Origin: Neocallimastix lanati (nom. inval.)
Lineage: Eukaryota; Neocallimastigomycota; Neocallimastigomycetes; Neocallimastigales; Neocallimastigaceae
Assembly: GCA_016946835.1 (NCBI GenBank)
Contig: JACVTC010000074.1
Coordinates: 432,501 to 496,500, forward strand
DNA length: 64,000 bases
Direction: 5' to 3'
In this document: positions 37,587 to 47,993 of the stretch, one piece after another
How positions within the stretch are numbered: the stretch's first letter is position 1
Layout of the letters: each line of letters begins with the position of its first letter
The notes under the pieces: generated by a model
Told to the model about the DNA's origin: nothing
The model's input: only the letters and a program-made list of their open reading frames with translations
Databases searched by the model: none
Made by a program: the position numbers and the translations under genes

Positions 37587-38479
37587 CATTAGTGGTACAG
37601 ATAGCACGAATTTCTGGAATTTAATTGTAATTTAATTAATATTATTAATAATAATTATTCTCTTAAATATTTAAATTCTTAAGTAAATTTATATTTATTA
37701 AAAATTATTAATTTCAATTATTTTTATTTTAAATATTAAATCTCACACATTTGGAATCTCAATTTCACTAGATTCCGATTTTGATCAACTTTTAAATATT
37801 TTTATATTTGACAAAAACTACTTTATTAATTTTCTTTATTTACTACATATTTAAAATACATCTTACATTACAATTTTCATTTAACTATATTTAGTTTAAT
37901 TTATTTCTATTTTTACAATTTTGTTATTAATTAAATTTTTGTTAAATTAAATTGAGTGTTTAGGTAAGATTCTTGCTATATCTTTCCTAGTTTGGGTTAA
38001 ATTGGTCAGGTCAAGATGTTCTTTATTAATTATAACAATTAATTAAATTTAAATAATAAATAACACACAGAGTTTTATAATTAAGATTTCAATATTTAAA
38101 ATTTATGTTTTATTAGAACTTTATTTAATATATATTTTAATAATAAATTTTAACTAAGATTAATATAAAAAATTATTTATTGTTATAATTAATTCATTAA
38201 TTTTATGTTAATAGTTTAGAATTTAATTAAATTAAATTAAATTAAATTAAATTAATAATCTTACAAAGAATTCAAAATATGGAATTTAAAATCCTTTTTA
38301 TACTAAACTAAAATAATAATTAACAATATAATTAATTAATACATTTTAATCTTAATATATTCATACATGTATATAAACTATATAAAATATAATAATAAAA
38401 TAATATTGATAAGAATCTTTTAATAAAATAACTATATAAATTATTCATAAAACAATTTAATAATAAAACTAATTTAATA
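37587..38479. other. AT-rich spacer
   Basis: No gene recognised. An (AAATT)n-like run lies near 38224-38253 and an AAAATA run near 38470-38515. Confidence 0.5.
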
Positions 38480-39169
38480 ATAAAATATAAAATAAAATAA
38501 AATAAAATAAAATATTAAAACTAATTAAAATTCTCTTTCGGAAATCTTTAGAATGATAAAGAATTCCTTAGAATCTTTTAGAAAATAATTGAATAAAAAT
38601 ATATAATAATAAAATATATAAAACTTATAAAACTTATTTAAAATAATATAAAACTATTACTAATAACTAATTCTGTATTTTTAATTAATAATAAAAATTA
38701 ATAATATAATTTCCAAGTTAAGAGATTTATCTAATATAAATTTCTTAATTAATAATTTAGGGTCTTGATTAAATAATTAAATTATTTTTTTACATTTAAA
38801 TTTTCTTTAAAGTCCAATATCTTGTTATCTAGTTGCCCAATAAGGTTGATTTTAACATATGTTGTAGTTCTCGACCGTAGCTTTCTAATGAATATATTTT
38901 TAGAGGGAATGTCAATATAATATTTCCATTATTAGTCGTGTTGTCGTTGTTTTTCTTCATATTATTTTTATTAAATTCTTAAGGGTTAAATTAAATTAAA
39001 TTATCTTTAATAAATAAGTCCAAACCCTTTGGTTTCTAATTATTTAATGTTTCTAATATTTATTTTTTATAATTAAAATCGAATTAAAATAATTTTTGTC
39101 AATAACTAAATTAAATTTCAATTGATCTAATAGTGTATTTTAATTTCAAATCCACAAGTATTCATGACA
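38480..39169 (+). mobile_element. LTR-like repeat, family P (P3)
   Basis: Matches P2 along its length, ending AAGTATTCATGACA. The left edge is approximate. The Ty3 element begins 55 bp downstream. Confidence 0.7.
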
Positions 39170-39303
39170 ATTTTTTTTATATAATTTTAAGTTTTAAATT
39201 TTTCATTTGGTCTTGTACCAATTTGTAATAATTTAATTATAAAATTAATTATAATTAAATTTTTATGATGAAGACATTTGTGCCGTAATGATACCTGGAT
39301 TAA

Positions 39304-42012
39304 CCAACAATAAAGAACAACAAAGAAGAAATTATTAAAAAATATTATTATGATCTAATAATCGTATTTGAAAAGAAAAATGCAGAGAAACTCCCACCTC
39401 ATCGAGAATATGATATCTCCGTTGATCTCGTTCCTGGAGGTCAATTATACTTTGGTCCAATATACTCTTTAACTGCCACTGAATTAAAAACTTTGAAAGA
39501 GTATATTAAAGAAAATCTAAAAAAGAAATTCATTCGTAAATCTAAATCACCAGCGGGTGCACCTGTTTTATTCGTGAAAAAACATGATGGTTCTTTAAGG
39601 CTCTGTGTAGATTATCGACGCCTTAATGCTATTACAATCCGTAATAGCTATCCAATTCCGAGAATAAGTGATTTAATAGAATCGTTTAAAGATTCAAAAA
39701 TATTTACTAGGTTGGATTTGCGTTCGGCTTATAACCTTGTTAGAGTTAAAGCTGGACATGAATACTTAACTGCTTTCAGGACTCCAATTGGCCATTATGA
39801 ATATCTTGCAATGCCTTTTGGATTAAGAAATGCCCCTTCGGTATTTCAAAGATTTATTCAAGATGTGCTTAATGATGTCATCGGTTCTTATGTTCAAGTA
39901 TATCTTGACGACATCATTATCTATTCCAAAACTATTTCAGAGCATGTAAATCATGTTCGCATTGTATTAAAATTACTTATTGATAATTGCTTATATGTTA
40001 AATTAGAAAAGTGTGACTTTCATGTTACGGAAACTACTTTTCTAGGCTTCACTGTTTCTATTAATGGTCTAACAATGGACCAAAACAAGGTCAAATCGGT
40101 CTTAGAATGGCCTACTCCAAAAAATTTAAAGGAACTTCAAAGTTTCCTTGGGCTTTGCAATTTTTATCGCAAGTTTATTAAGAACTTTGCTAAAATTATG
40201 GAACCTCTTCGCGCTCTCCTTAAAAAGGAAAATAATTTTAACTGGAACTCGGAAGCTGAAGATGCTTTCATAAAATTAAAAGCATCGTTTACAACTGGTG
40301 AGGTACTTATCTTTCCAGACTCTGAGAAAGAATTTGTTGTGGAGACCGATGCAAGCGACTTTGCTGTTGGTTGTGTACTCTCACAAATTAGTAGTACCGA
40401 TAATTTATTACATCCAGTGGCCTTTCATTCTAGGTCTTTAAATAAGGCAAAAGTCAATTATACAATATATGATAAAGAGCTTCTTGCCATAATTACAGCT
40501 TTCGATGTTTGGAGGCATCATCTCGAAGGTGCTAAATATCCAGTCCAAGTAATAACCGATCATAAGAATTTACTATACTTTAAGAAGCCCCAACACTTAA
40601 ATCAAAGACAAATACGTTGGAGCTTATTCCTTTCCAAATTTGATTTTCGGATTTCTTATAGGCCAGGAGCGAAAGGTGGTAAACTTGATGCATTATCCAG
40701 AAGGCCTAATTATAAAATTGAACTTCCATCTAATATTAATTCAGTTATTAAAGCTGATTCTTTTTGTTGTGCTATAAATGATAATATTCAAAGTCTTATT
40801 AAAGCACAAAATGCAGATAAATACTGCAAGGAAGTCTTATCAAAAATCCGTAATAAATCAAACGAAATTAAAAGTTCATTATTTAGCCTCGTCGATGGCG
40901 TTTTACATTTTCAAAAACGCATCATAGTATCATCCTCTCTCAAGGCAAGAATTTTAAAAACTTTTCATGACGCACCAATTAGTGGACACCAGGGGGTAGA
41001 TAGGACCTATGAAAAATTAAAAAGGTACTACTGGTGGCCCAACATGAAAAAAGATATCTATAATTATGTTATTTCGTGCGATACCTGTTGTCGAAGCAAA
41101 ACGCGCAGGCATAAACCCTATGGTAAAATACAGCCGCTTCCCATTCCTACAAAACCCTGGGAAATTATAGGGGTCGACTATATCGTCTACCTGCCAACTT
41201 CGCAAGGTTGCACTTGCATAATGGTTGTGTCTGATCATTTAACTAAAATGATCCATCTTGTGCCTTATTCTGATGTCCCAACTGCCAATCTTACTGCTAA
41301 GCTCCTTCTATATAATGTTTTTCGATACCATGGTTTTCCTAAAATCATAGTATCTGATCATGGTTCTCAGTTCTCCTCTGAATTTTGGACTTCCCTCTGC
41401 TCTGCAATCCATGCTAAACCAAGTTTAGCTACTGTCCATCATCAACAGTCAAATGGCCAAGTCGAACGTACAAACTCTGTCGTTGAACAGTATCTCCGTT
41501 GCTATTGTTCCACTGCTCAAAGTGAATGGTGCCTTTACCTTCCACTTTGTGAATTTGCTTATAATAATTCAATACATAAATCCATTGGAAAATCTCCTTT
41601 CATGGCAAACTATGGCTTTCACCCAAATTGCACAATAGACTCTCCTCCAGTACTCCTCCAAGACAATGCCTCGATTTTATCCAGGGACTGGTCTTCTCAC
41701 TTTGATGCTCTTCGCCAACATTTAATAAAAGCAAAAGAAGACTTTAAAAAATATGGTAATAAACGAACTTCCATTGGACCCGATCTTCAAGTAAACGACA
41801 AGGTTTGGCTCAAACGGTACTATTTCACAAACGAACCTGCCAAAAAACTTGCCTCACAATACTTAGGGCCTTTTAAAATTATCGAAAAGAGGGAAAGAAT
41901 GAACTACCGTTTGGAGTTACCAGAAAACCTTCATCTCCATCCGGTATTTCATATCTCACAATTGGAGCCTTATACAGAGCGGAATAAAGAATTGAAAGAG
42001 CCATCATCTTAA
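39304..42012 (+). CDS. Ty3/gypsy pol polyprotein (RT, RNase H, integrase)
   Basis: From the ATG at 39493 the frame encodes 839 residues. It is open back to 39304 without an ATG, and that part (LPPHREYDI, GPIYSLTATEL) is typical of the start of Ty3 reverse transcriptase. Counting from the Met: RT with LRLCVDYRRLN (about 36), MPFGLRNAPSVFQ (about 107) and YLDD (137-140); RNase H at about 280-375 (ETDAS, DKELLA, TDHKNL); integrase zinc region (HQGVDRTYEKL, CDTCCRSK); core with VSDHGSQF and NGQVERTNS; a C-terminal end with HPVFHISQLEPY and no chromodomain. Reverse transcription and integration of the element are the family roles. Confidence 0.93.
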   Translation, partial: PTIKNNKEEIIKKYYYDLIIVFEKKNAEKLPPHREYDISVDLVPGGQLYFGPIYSLTATELKTLKEYIKENLKKKFIRKSKSPAGAPVLFVKKHDGSLRLCVDYRRLNAITIRNSYPIPRISDLIESFKDSKIFTRLDLRSAYNLVRVKAGHEYLTAFRTPIGHYEYLAMPFGLRNAPSVFQRFIQDVLNDVIGSYVQVYLDDIIIYSKTISEHVNHVRIVLKLLIDNCLYVKLEKCDFHVTETTFLGFTVSINGLTMDQNKVKSVLEWPTPKNLKELQSFLGLCNFYRKFIKNFAKIMEPLRALLKKENNFNWNSEAEDAFIKLKASFTTGEVLIFPDSEKEFVVETDASDFAVGCVLSQISSTDNLLHPVAFHSRSLNKAKVNYTIYDKELLAIITAFDVWRHHLEGAKYPVQVITDHKNLLYFKKPQHLNQRQIRWSLFLSKFDFRISYRPGAKGGKLDALSRRPNYKIELPSNINSVIKADSFCCAINDNIQSLIKAQNADKYCKEVLSKIRNKSNEIKSSLFSLVDGVLHFQKRIIVSSSLKARILKTFHDAPISGHQGVDRTYEKLKRYYWWPNMKKDIYNYVISCDTCCRSKTRRHKPYGKIQPLPIPTKPWEIIGVDYIVYLPTSQGCTCIMVVSDHLTKMIHLVPYSDVPTANLTAKLLLYNVFRYHGFPKIIVSDHGSQFSSEFWTSLCSAIHAKPSLATVHHQQSNGQVERTNSVVEQYLRCYCSTAQSEWCLYLPLCEFAYNNSIHKSIGKSPFMANYGFHPNCTIDSPPVLLQDNASILSRDWSSHFDALRQHLIKAKEDFKKYGNKRTSIGPDLQVNDKVWLKRYYFTNEPAKKLASQYLGPFKIIEKRERMNYRLELPENLHLHPVFHISQLEPYTERNKELKEPSS

Positions 42013-42021
42013 AAGGAGCAA
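42011..42021 (+). other. Polypurine tract
   Basis: AAAAGGAGCAA directly before the TGTAAG start of LTR-A3. Matching tracts precede K1, K2, B4 and B5. It is the expected plus-strand primer site for reverse transcription and fixes the sense direction of these LTRs. Confidence 0.8.
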
Positions 42022-42976
42022 TGTAAGAATCTATAATTATTTTTAAATAAAATAATTATATTTTCTTAGTTAAAGTTATAATTATAATTTTATTTAATTA
42101 TATAATATTTATTCATTTAAATATTATTAATAATTTATATAATTCCATATTAAATATTCATTAATTTAATACAACAAAATTTATTTAATTAATTATTATT
42201 CATACATTTATAAATAATTATAGTTTATTTAATTATACATTTAATTATTAAATTTATTAATTTTAGTTTATTTATTTAATTAAATTGTAAACAAATATAT
42301 TATGTATTCTAATATGTATTTTAATAATGTATTCTGTATTTTGTTTATTAATATCATTATGTTATTTTCCTTATTTGTAAATTTATAATTTTATGATCGA
42401 AATATCTTTTATTATTTTATTCTTTTATTTTCGATCAATTACATTAGATTAACGAATCGGTTAATTAGGGTTTTTCCCAATTACTTCTTAAAAGTAATTG
42501 GTTTTACCTAATTGATACGATGATCGATATGGATAGAATATCGATCAAAAATCTTATCTAGGTTTTTCTCTCTAATCTTTTCCTAGATAAGAGATTTGTT
42601 AAGATTAGAAAACATTTTTTAACTTAACCTTATTTTTCAAAAAAATATAAATAAGGCTCTTGAATTCTCTTTGAGAAATCAAGAGTTATTATTATAACAA
42701 TTATAATATAGTAATAACATTAATAAATATTTTATATTTCTATTTTAATAAGTTTTAATAAAACAAATTTAAAAATAAAACAAAATAAAATAATCCTTTC
42801 TCTTGACAATTCTGTGTTATTAGTTTATTATAATTAGTTATAATAAACTCTTTCTTATATAAGATAAGTATATTTATCCTTTTTGCTTTCTCAATTTAAT
42901 AATAATTATTATTTAATTATTATTAAGTTGTAGTTAATAATTTAATTATAATTAATTTTATAATTAAATTATTACA
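42022..42976 (+). mobile_element. 3' LTR, family A (A3)
   Basis: 955 bp, TGTAAGAATCTATAATTA to TTAAATTATTACA. It carries the fullest version of the structured core (42463-42609). In the second half are a CCTTATTT/AAATAAGG hairpin, the CTCTTGAATTCTC...GAGAAATCAAGAG hairpin and the GTTTATTATAA/TTATAATAAAC hairpin. Confidence 0.9.
42463..42609 (+). other. Structured RNA core of LTR-A: ladle, hairpin, pseudoknot
   Basis: In sense order: AATTAGG (42463) pairs with CCTAATT (42507), enclosing CCAATTACTT (42477) with AAGTAATTGG (42492). Next GATCGATAT (42522) pairs with ATATCGATC (42538). Then the pseudoknot: CTTATCTAGG (42553), TCTAATCTT (42571), CCTAGATAAG (42582), AAGATTAGA (42601), with loops of about 8, 2 and 9 nt. 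The sense strand is set by the pol frame and purine tract upstream. That it folds as RNA is inference from pairing across families. Confidence 0.68.
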
Positions 42977-43779
42977 TAATTATGTTAAGGTTTTAGAGAA
43001 TTAAATAAAAATAAAGTAAAGAAACACAAATTTTATTTATCTATTTATTATTTTATTTATTAATTTTATTAAATTTATTTTATGATTTTTAAAAATTGGT
43101 AGCAAAATTTACAACTATTTATACTTTTTTTCAAGGCATAAAAGTTGTTCTTGCCACTAAAATACATTTTATTTATTTTTTTTTAAAAAAACTATTAAAT
43201 TTAAATTGAATTTTATAATCAGTTATATAAAATTTAATTATAACAATATAAATAAAATACATTTATATTATTAATAAAACATTTTTTTTTTTTTTTTTTT
43301 TAAAATATCTAAAATATTACTAATAAGAATTTATTTAATTGGCTATAATTTTTATTACAATCTGTTAAAATATTCAAATAAAAATAAAAATACTATTCTA
43401 ATATAAAGGTTTTTAATAAAATAAAATATTTTTCAATATAAAATAAAACATTTCGATATAAAATTTTATAATAAAAAGTTAAAATATAATATATAAATTT
43501 TTAATTATCAATATATAAAAATATTATTAATACAAATTTTCATTATTAATATAAAAAAAAATAAGATTTATTATTAATATTGCTAATATAAGTTTTAAAT
43601 ATATAAAAATATTACTATTAATAATTTAATATAAAATATAAAGTTTAATATAATTTTTGATTTAATTTTTGATCTTTGGATTTAAAAATTTATTAAAGTA
43701 CAAAAATAATAATGTATACATAATGTATTAGAAAAAATCGTAGATTTAATTAAGAATGCATTATTTAGTACATTCTTAT
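42977..43779. other. AT-rich spacer
   Basis: Contains a poly(T) run of about 22 at 43281-43302. TGTTAAGGTTTTAGAGAAT at about 42984 resembles an LTR start without a recognised end. No gene seen. Confidence 0.45.
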
Positions 43780-43784
43780 CAATT

Positions 43785-44256
43785 TGTAAGAAACTTAGAT
43801 AAATTTATTATAAAATTTATCTATCTTTCTTAATTAATACATTAATTTAATACATTAAATTATTGTATTGAATTTTTTTAACCAATAATATTTAATTATT
43901 AATTTATATATATTTGATTCTCTTGAGTTCTCTTCGAGAAATCAATAGTTATTATTTTAGAATTTTTATAATAAATAATAATTCAAATAAAATAATTAAT
44001 TAATAAAACAAAACCCTTTTAATAAAACATATTTTATAAATATTTGTGTCTTTTATTCCTTTTGTGTTATTGTTTATTATAAACTTTCTATAATAAACTC
44101 TATCTTATATTTAAGTTAAGTATAATTATTTATTATTTTATATTTATTTAATTATATTTAATTTTATTTTCTCAAATTAATGTTAATTAGTAATAATTAA
44201 TGTTAATTTGTAGTTAAGAAATTATTTATAATTAATTTTATAAGTAATTTCTTACA
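43785..44256 (+). mobile_element. 5' LTR, family B (B6)
   Basis: 472 bp, TGTAAGAAACTTAGATAA to AAGTAATTTCTTACA. It begins like B5 (both TGTAAGAAACTTAGATAAATT) and differs from B4 at a few places. Confidence 0.88.
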
Positions 44257-44506
44257 ATAATAACTCTTCTTTTACGAAATTTTTTCTTTCTCTCAATTTA
44301 AATTTATAAATTTTTTTTTGTTTATTTTTTATTTTTCTTTTCATTGTTTATGTTTGTTTATGTCATATATATATTATTTATTTTGTTTAATTTATTATTA
44401 CATTGACTAACAATTCTTTATTATTATATATATTAAACATTATAACTTTAAAATAATATGACAACACTTACTCTGTTTACTTTGCTTATTTACTTTTAAA
44501 AATAAC

Positions 44507-44600
44507 AACAAACAAACAAACAAAACAAAAACAAAAACAAAAAAACAAAAACAAAAATAAAACAAAAATAAAAAACAAGAAAACAAAAATAAACAAAATA
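44507..44600 (+). repeat. CAAAA-type microsatellite
   Basis: AACAAACAAACAAACAAAAC-type runs, matching the tract at 35394 with a shared right flank. Confidence 0.85.
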
Positions 44601-44806
44601 AATTAAATAAATAAATAAATAATTTAAAAAAGATAAGTATTTGAAATTTTTATTTTTAATAATTAAATAATTTCAAATAATAAATAATTTTAATAATAAT
44701 AATAATAATATAATAATAACAAATAAATAAATAAATAAATAACAAATAGTAAGTAATAAATAAATAAACAAATAAATAAATAAAATAATTATAAATAAAT
44801 AATAAT

Positions 44807-44860
44807 TTAACATGTAGAATAGTCAACAGGTGTAACACTAACACCAGTAGCAGAAGCCGT
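44807..44860 (-). pseudogene. Short coding-like relic on the minus strand
   Basis: Seventeen codons (TASATGVSVTPVDYSTC) end in TAA, with mixed composition and T-ending codons unlike the spacer. It could be the last bit of a host gene caught inside the non-coding LTR element. Very short, so weak. Confidence 0.22.
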
Positions 44861-45845
44861 TCAATTTAGATTGAATGATAATGCTTTCTGTTGAACCATT
44901 TATTATGGTTTATTTGTTGACAAAAATATTTTTATAAAATTTAATTATTTAATTTATTTATTAATATATAATTATAAAATAATAAAATAATTTATTATTA
45001 ATTATATATTTAATTTCTACATGTAATATTATCAGAGTAATTCTCATATTTGTGTATAAACTTATACACTAAAAAAAATTATAAATACAATATAATATAA
45101 AAATTATAAAATTTTAAATTATTATTTATTTATTTAAGTAGATATACATAATATTTATAATATAAAATTATAAATTAATATTATTCATTTGTTTATTGAA
45201 TAATAAAAATAAATATTATATAAAGTAAATAAACTAAAAATATGAACTTTTATTTATTTACTGTGTGATAATTAAATTATAAATTATATTTATTTATTTG
45301 TTGTATAATTATACATATAAAATATAATATAAAAAAAAAAAAAAAATTTAAAATATTATTATTTATTTATTTAATAAATAATAAATACGTATAATTTAAA
45401 TTATTACTTATTCATCTAATGAATAATATAAAGATAAATATAATATAAAATTATAAATTATTATTATTATTTATTTATTTAATATATACGAAAAATTATA
45501 TATCATATTTATATAATTTAAAATTCAAATTATTATTATTATTTTTATTCATTTAATGAATAATACAATATATATATATTGTAAAATTAATTATTATTAT
45601 TATTTATTTATTTATTAATACAAAATATATATAATATATAATATAAATTTATAAATTATTGTTCATTTAATTATTTATTTAAAATAAATTTTAATTCAAA
45701 ATTTAAATTTCAATTTTTTAAATTGAAATTGCAATTAAATATTTATTTTAATTTTATTTAAATTTTATTTCTTTTTAATATTTCTTAATTTATTATTTCT
45801 TAAATTGTTCTTCTTTCGTTGAACAATTCAAATGAAAAGGAGCAA

Positions 45846-46251
45846 TGTAAGAAATACAAATAAATTTATTAATAATTCATTTACATTTCTTAGTTATTAT
45901 AATTTATTTAATTTAATATTTATTTATTCATTTAATAATATAGTCATTTTATTTAACTTTATATTTATTTATACACTTAGTAATTATATTTATTTTATTT
46001 AATTTATAATTATTTATTCACTTATATTAGTTAGAAAACAATATTAAGGTTTTCCCAAGTTAATTGGTTTTACTTAATATTGATTCATCTAGAGTTTTTC
46101 CGCTAATCTTTTCTCTAGATGTAAAAAAGTTAAGGTTAGCAATAAATTATATAATTTTATATTTTTTTTGGTTAATTATAATTTTTATTTTAAACTTACT
46201 ACTTCTTTTATGATAATGAATTTATACAAATTCATTAAGTAAAGGGAGCAA
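45846..46251 (+). mobile_element. LTR-like segment, family K (K2)
   Basis: Second copy of K1, also preceded by AAAAGGAGCAA. Pseudoknot: CATCTAGAG (46086), GCTAATCTT (46102), CTCTAGATG (46113), AAGGTTAGC (46132); eight of nine positions of the second stem pair. Confidence 0.65.
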
Positions 46252-47368
46252 TGTAAGAAACTTAGATAAATTTATTATAAAATTTATCTATCTTTCTTAT
46301 TTAATACATTAATTTAATACATTAAACTATTTTATTTATTTTAACCAATAATATTTAATTATTAATTTATATATATTTGATTCTCTTGAGTTCTCTTCGA
46401 GAAATCAATAGTTATTATTTTAGAATTTTTATAATAAATAATAATTCAAATAAAATAATTAATTAATAAAACAAAACCCTTTTAATAAAACATATTTTAT
46501 AAATATTTGTGTCTTTTATTCCTTTTGTGTTATTGTTTATTATAAACTTTCTATAATAAACTCTATCTTATATTTAAGTATAATTATTTATTTATATTAT
46601 TTTATATTTATTTAATTATATTTAATTTTATTTTCTCAAATTAATGTTAATTAGTAATAATTAATGTTAATTTGTTGTCAAAGTTTTTAGATAATTTGGT
46701 CTTAACGATTAGGTCAAGATGCCAAATTATAGTAATTAATTAATAATTTAATTTTACTCTTATTTAAACATATTGTTATTAGTAAATTTTATAATTAAGT
46801 TTTTATTTAAAATATAAATTTTATTTAATTTTAATAATATTTTATTACATTATTATTTTATATAATTATTACTATAATTTAAATTACAATAATCCTACAA
46901 AGGATTAATCAAAAGATTTAAACATGTATTTATATAAAATAATTAATTATTAAAATATTAATTATTAATATGAATATGTAAATAATATTAATATAAGTTT
47001 GATATTGATAATATAAAGTTAGATAATAATAAAAATATTTAATATAAATAAAATATAAGAATCAAATATTGCTAAATATTATAATTTATAATTAAAATAT
47101 AATATGTAGAAATTAATTTAATGACAGTCACGTGTTTACATTATTTAATATATTAATTATATATTAATTTCAATATGTTAATAATATTTAGTCAATTAGT
47201 TGGCCTAGACTATTTCCTAAATATTTTAATAATAATTATTATATTATTAATTATTAATATTGAAATTCAAATAACTGAATTATTGAAATTGAAATTGAAA
47301 TTCAGTTATTATCTTAACATTTGTAGTTAAGAAATTATTTATAATAATTTTATAAGTAATTTCTTACA
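46252..47368 (+). mobile_element. 3' LTR, family B (B5), with nested H3
   Basis: Begins TGTAAGAAACTTAGATAA and ends AAGTAATTTCTTACA. Removing H3 and its duplication leaves about 468 bp, the normal family length. The related B4 has no H insertion, so H3 arrived after these copies separated. Confidence 0.87.
46676..47319 (-). mobile_element. Solo LTR-like element, family H (H3), nested in B5
   Basis: 644 bp, TGTCAAAGTTTTTAGATA to CAGTTATTATCTTAACA, in reverse relative to H1 and H2. Flanked by TTTGT on both sides (46671-46675, 47320-47324). Confidence 0.92.
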
Positions 47369-47750
47369 CAATTTGTAATAGCTATACTAAAACTAAAAAT
47401 CAATTAATATAAATATTATCTACAATTTTAATATTATTTTTACATAATATTAAAATTGAGAAAATAAAAATTAAAAAAATAAAAATTATACTTAATTATA
47501 CAGAGTTTATTATAAGTAAATATAACAAACAATAACCAAGCAACGGCAGAATAGTAGTTGAAAATATTCTTTTAAAAAAAAAAAACCTTTTATGATTAAT
47601 AACAGTTTTTTTTGATATATAAAAAAAAATTTATTTTATTTGTTATTATTTATTATATTTTCTTAAAATAATAACTCTTGATTTCTCAAAGAGAATTCAA
47701 GAGTCCTATTTATATTTTTTAAAAAATTAATCGGTTAAATAAATTTGTTT

Positions 47751-47805
47751 TCTAATCTTAACAAAAAATCTATTTAGGAAAAGATTAGAAGAAAAACCTA
47801 AATAG
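47751..47805 (-). other. LTR pseudoknot motif (J1)
   Basis: Second-pair stem CTATTTAGG:CCTAAATAG replaces CTTATCTAGG:CCTAGATAAG of family A by changes on both sides. The first pair is TCTAATCTT:AAGATTAGA as in A. Confidence 0.66.
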
Positions 47806-47936
47806 TTTTTCGATCAATATTCTAATCATATTGATCATCGTATAATTAAAGAAAACCTATTTGTTAGGAAAAACATTAATTACCGATTTTCTAATTAGTT
47901 ATAAAATATTAAATATTGATAGGATAGGAATTAATG

Positions 47937-47958
47937 AAAAAAAAAAAAAAAAAAAAAA

Positions 47959-47990
<32 letters not shown>
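47937..47990. repeat. Poly(A) then poly(T) tract inside J1
   Basis: About 24 A, then GA, then about 28 T. The two halves are complementary and could form a long A:T stem; tract lengths are prone to sequencing error. Confidence 0.8.

Positions 47991-47993
<3 letters not shown>

Larger units (their letters stand above)
39224..42976 (+). mobile_element. Ty3/gypsy element with open pol frame and 3' LTR
   Basis: Fossil, but the best preserved in the window. The pol part reads through without interruption from 39304 to 42012, followed by a polypurine tract and LTR-A3. Gag, protease and a normal 5' LTR are absent. Instead the left edge (39224-39260) is a 37-bp match to the other end of LTR-A in reverse, so the whole piece has inverted ends. 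Flanks CAATT (39219) and TAATT (42977) agree at 4 of 5 bases. The open frame suggests a recent insertion relative to the other relics. Confidence 0.82.
43785..47368 (+). mobile_element. LTR element without coding capacity (B-type LTRs)
   Basis: LTR-B6 (43785-44256) and LTR-B5 (46252-47368) lie in the same orientation and bracket 1,995 bp. A purine tract (AAAGGGAGCAA) precedes the right LTR, and CAATT flanks both outer edges (43780-43784, 47369-47373), so this is one insertion. The interior has a microsatellite, a short coding-like relic and segment K2 but no gag or pol. It therefore resembles the non-autonomous LTR elements called LARD or TRIM. B5 is enlarged by a nested H3. Confidence 0.8.

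Noticed and set aside
42553-42609. Known self-cleaving ribozyme (hammerhead, as in plant retrozymes)
   Set aside because: No CTGATGA...GAAA core near the cleavage-site pattern in any of the 13 copies; the layout is an interleaved two-stem motif instead.
44656-44844. 62-codon minus-strand frame
   Set aside because: Mostly Ile/Leu/Tyr from AATAAATA repeats; only a short different frame near 44807-44860 looks coding-like.
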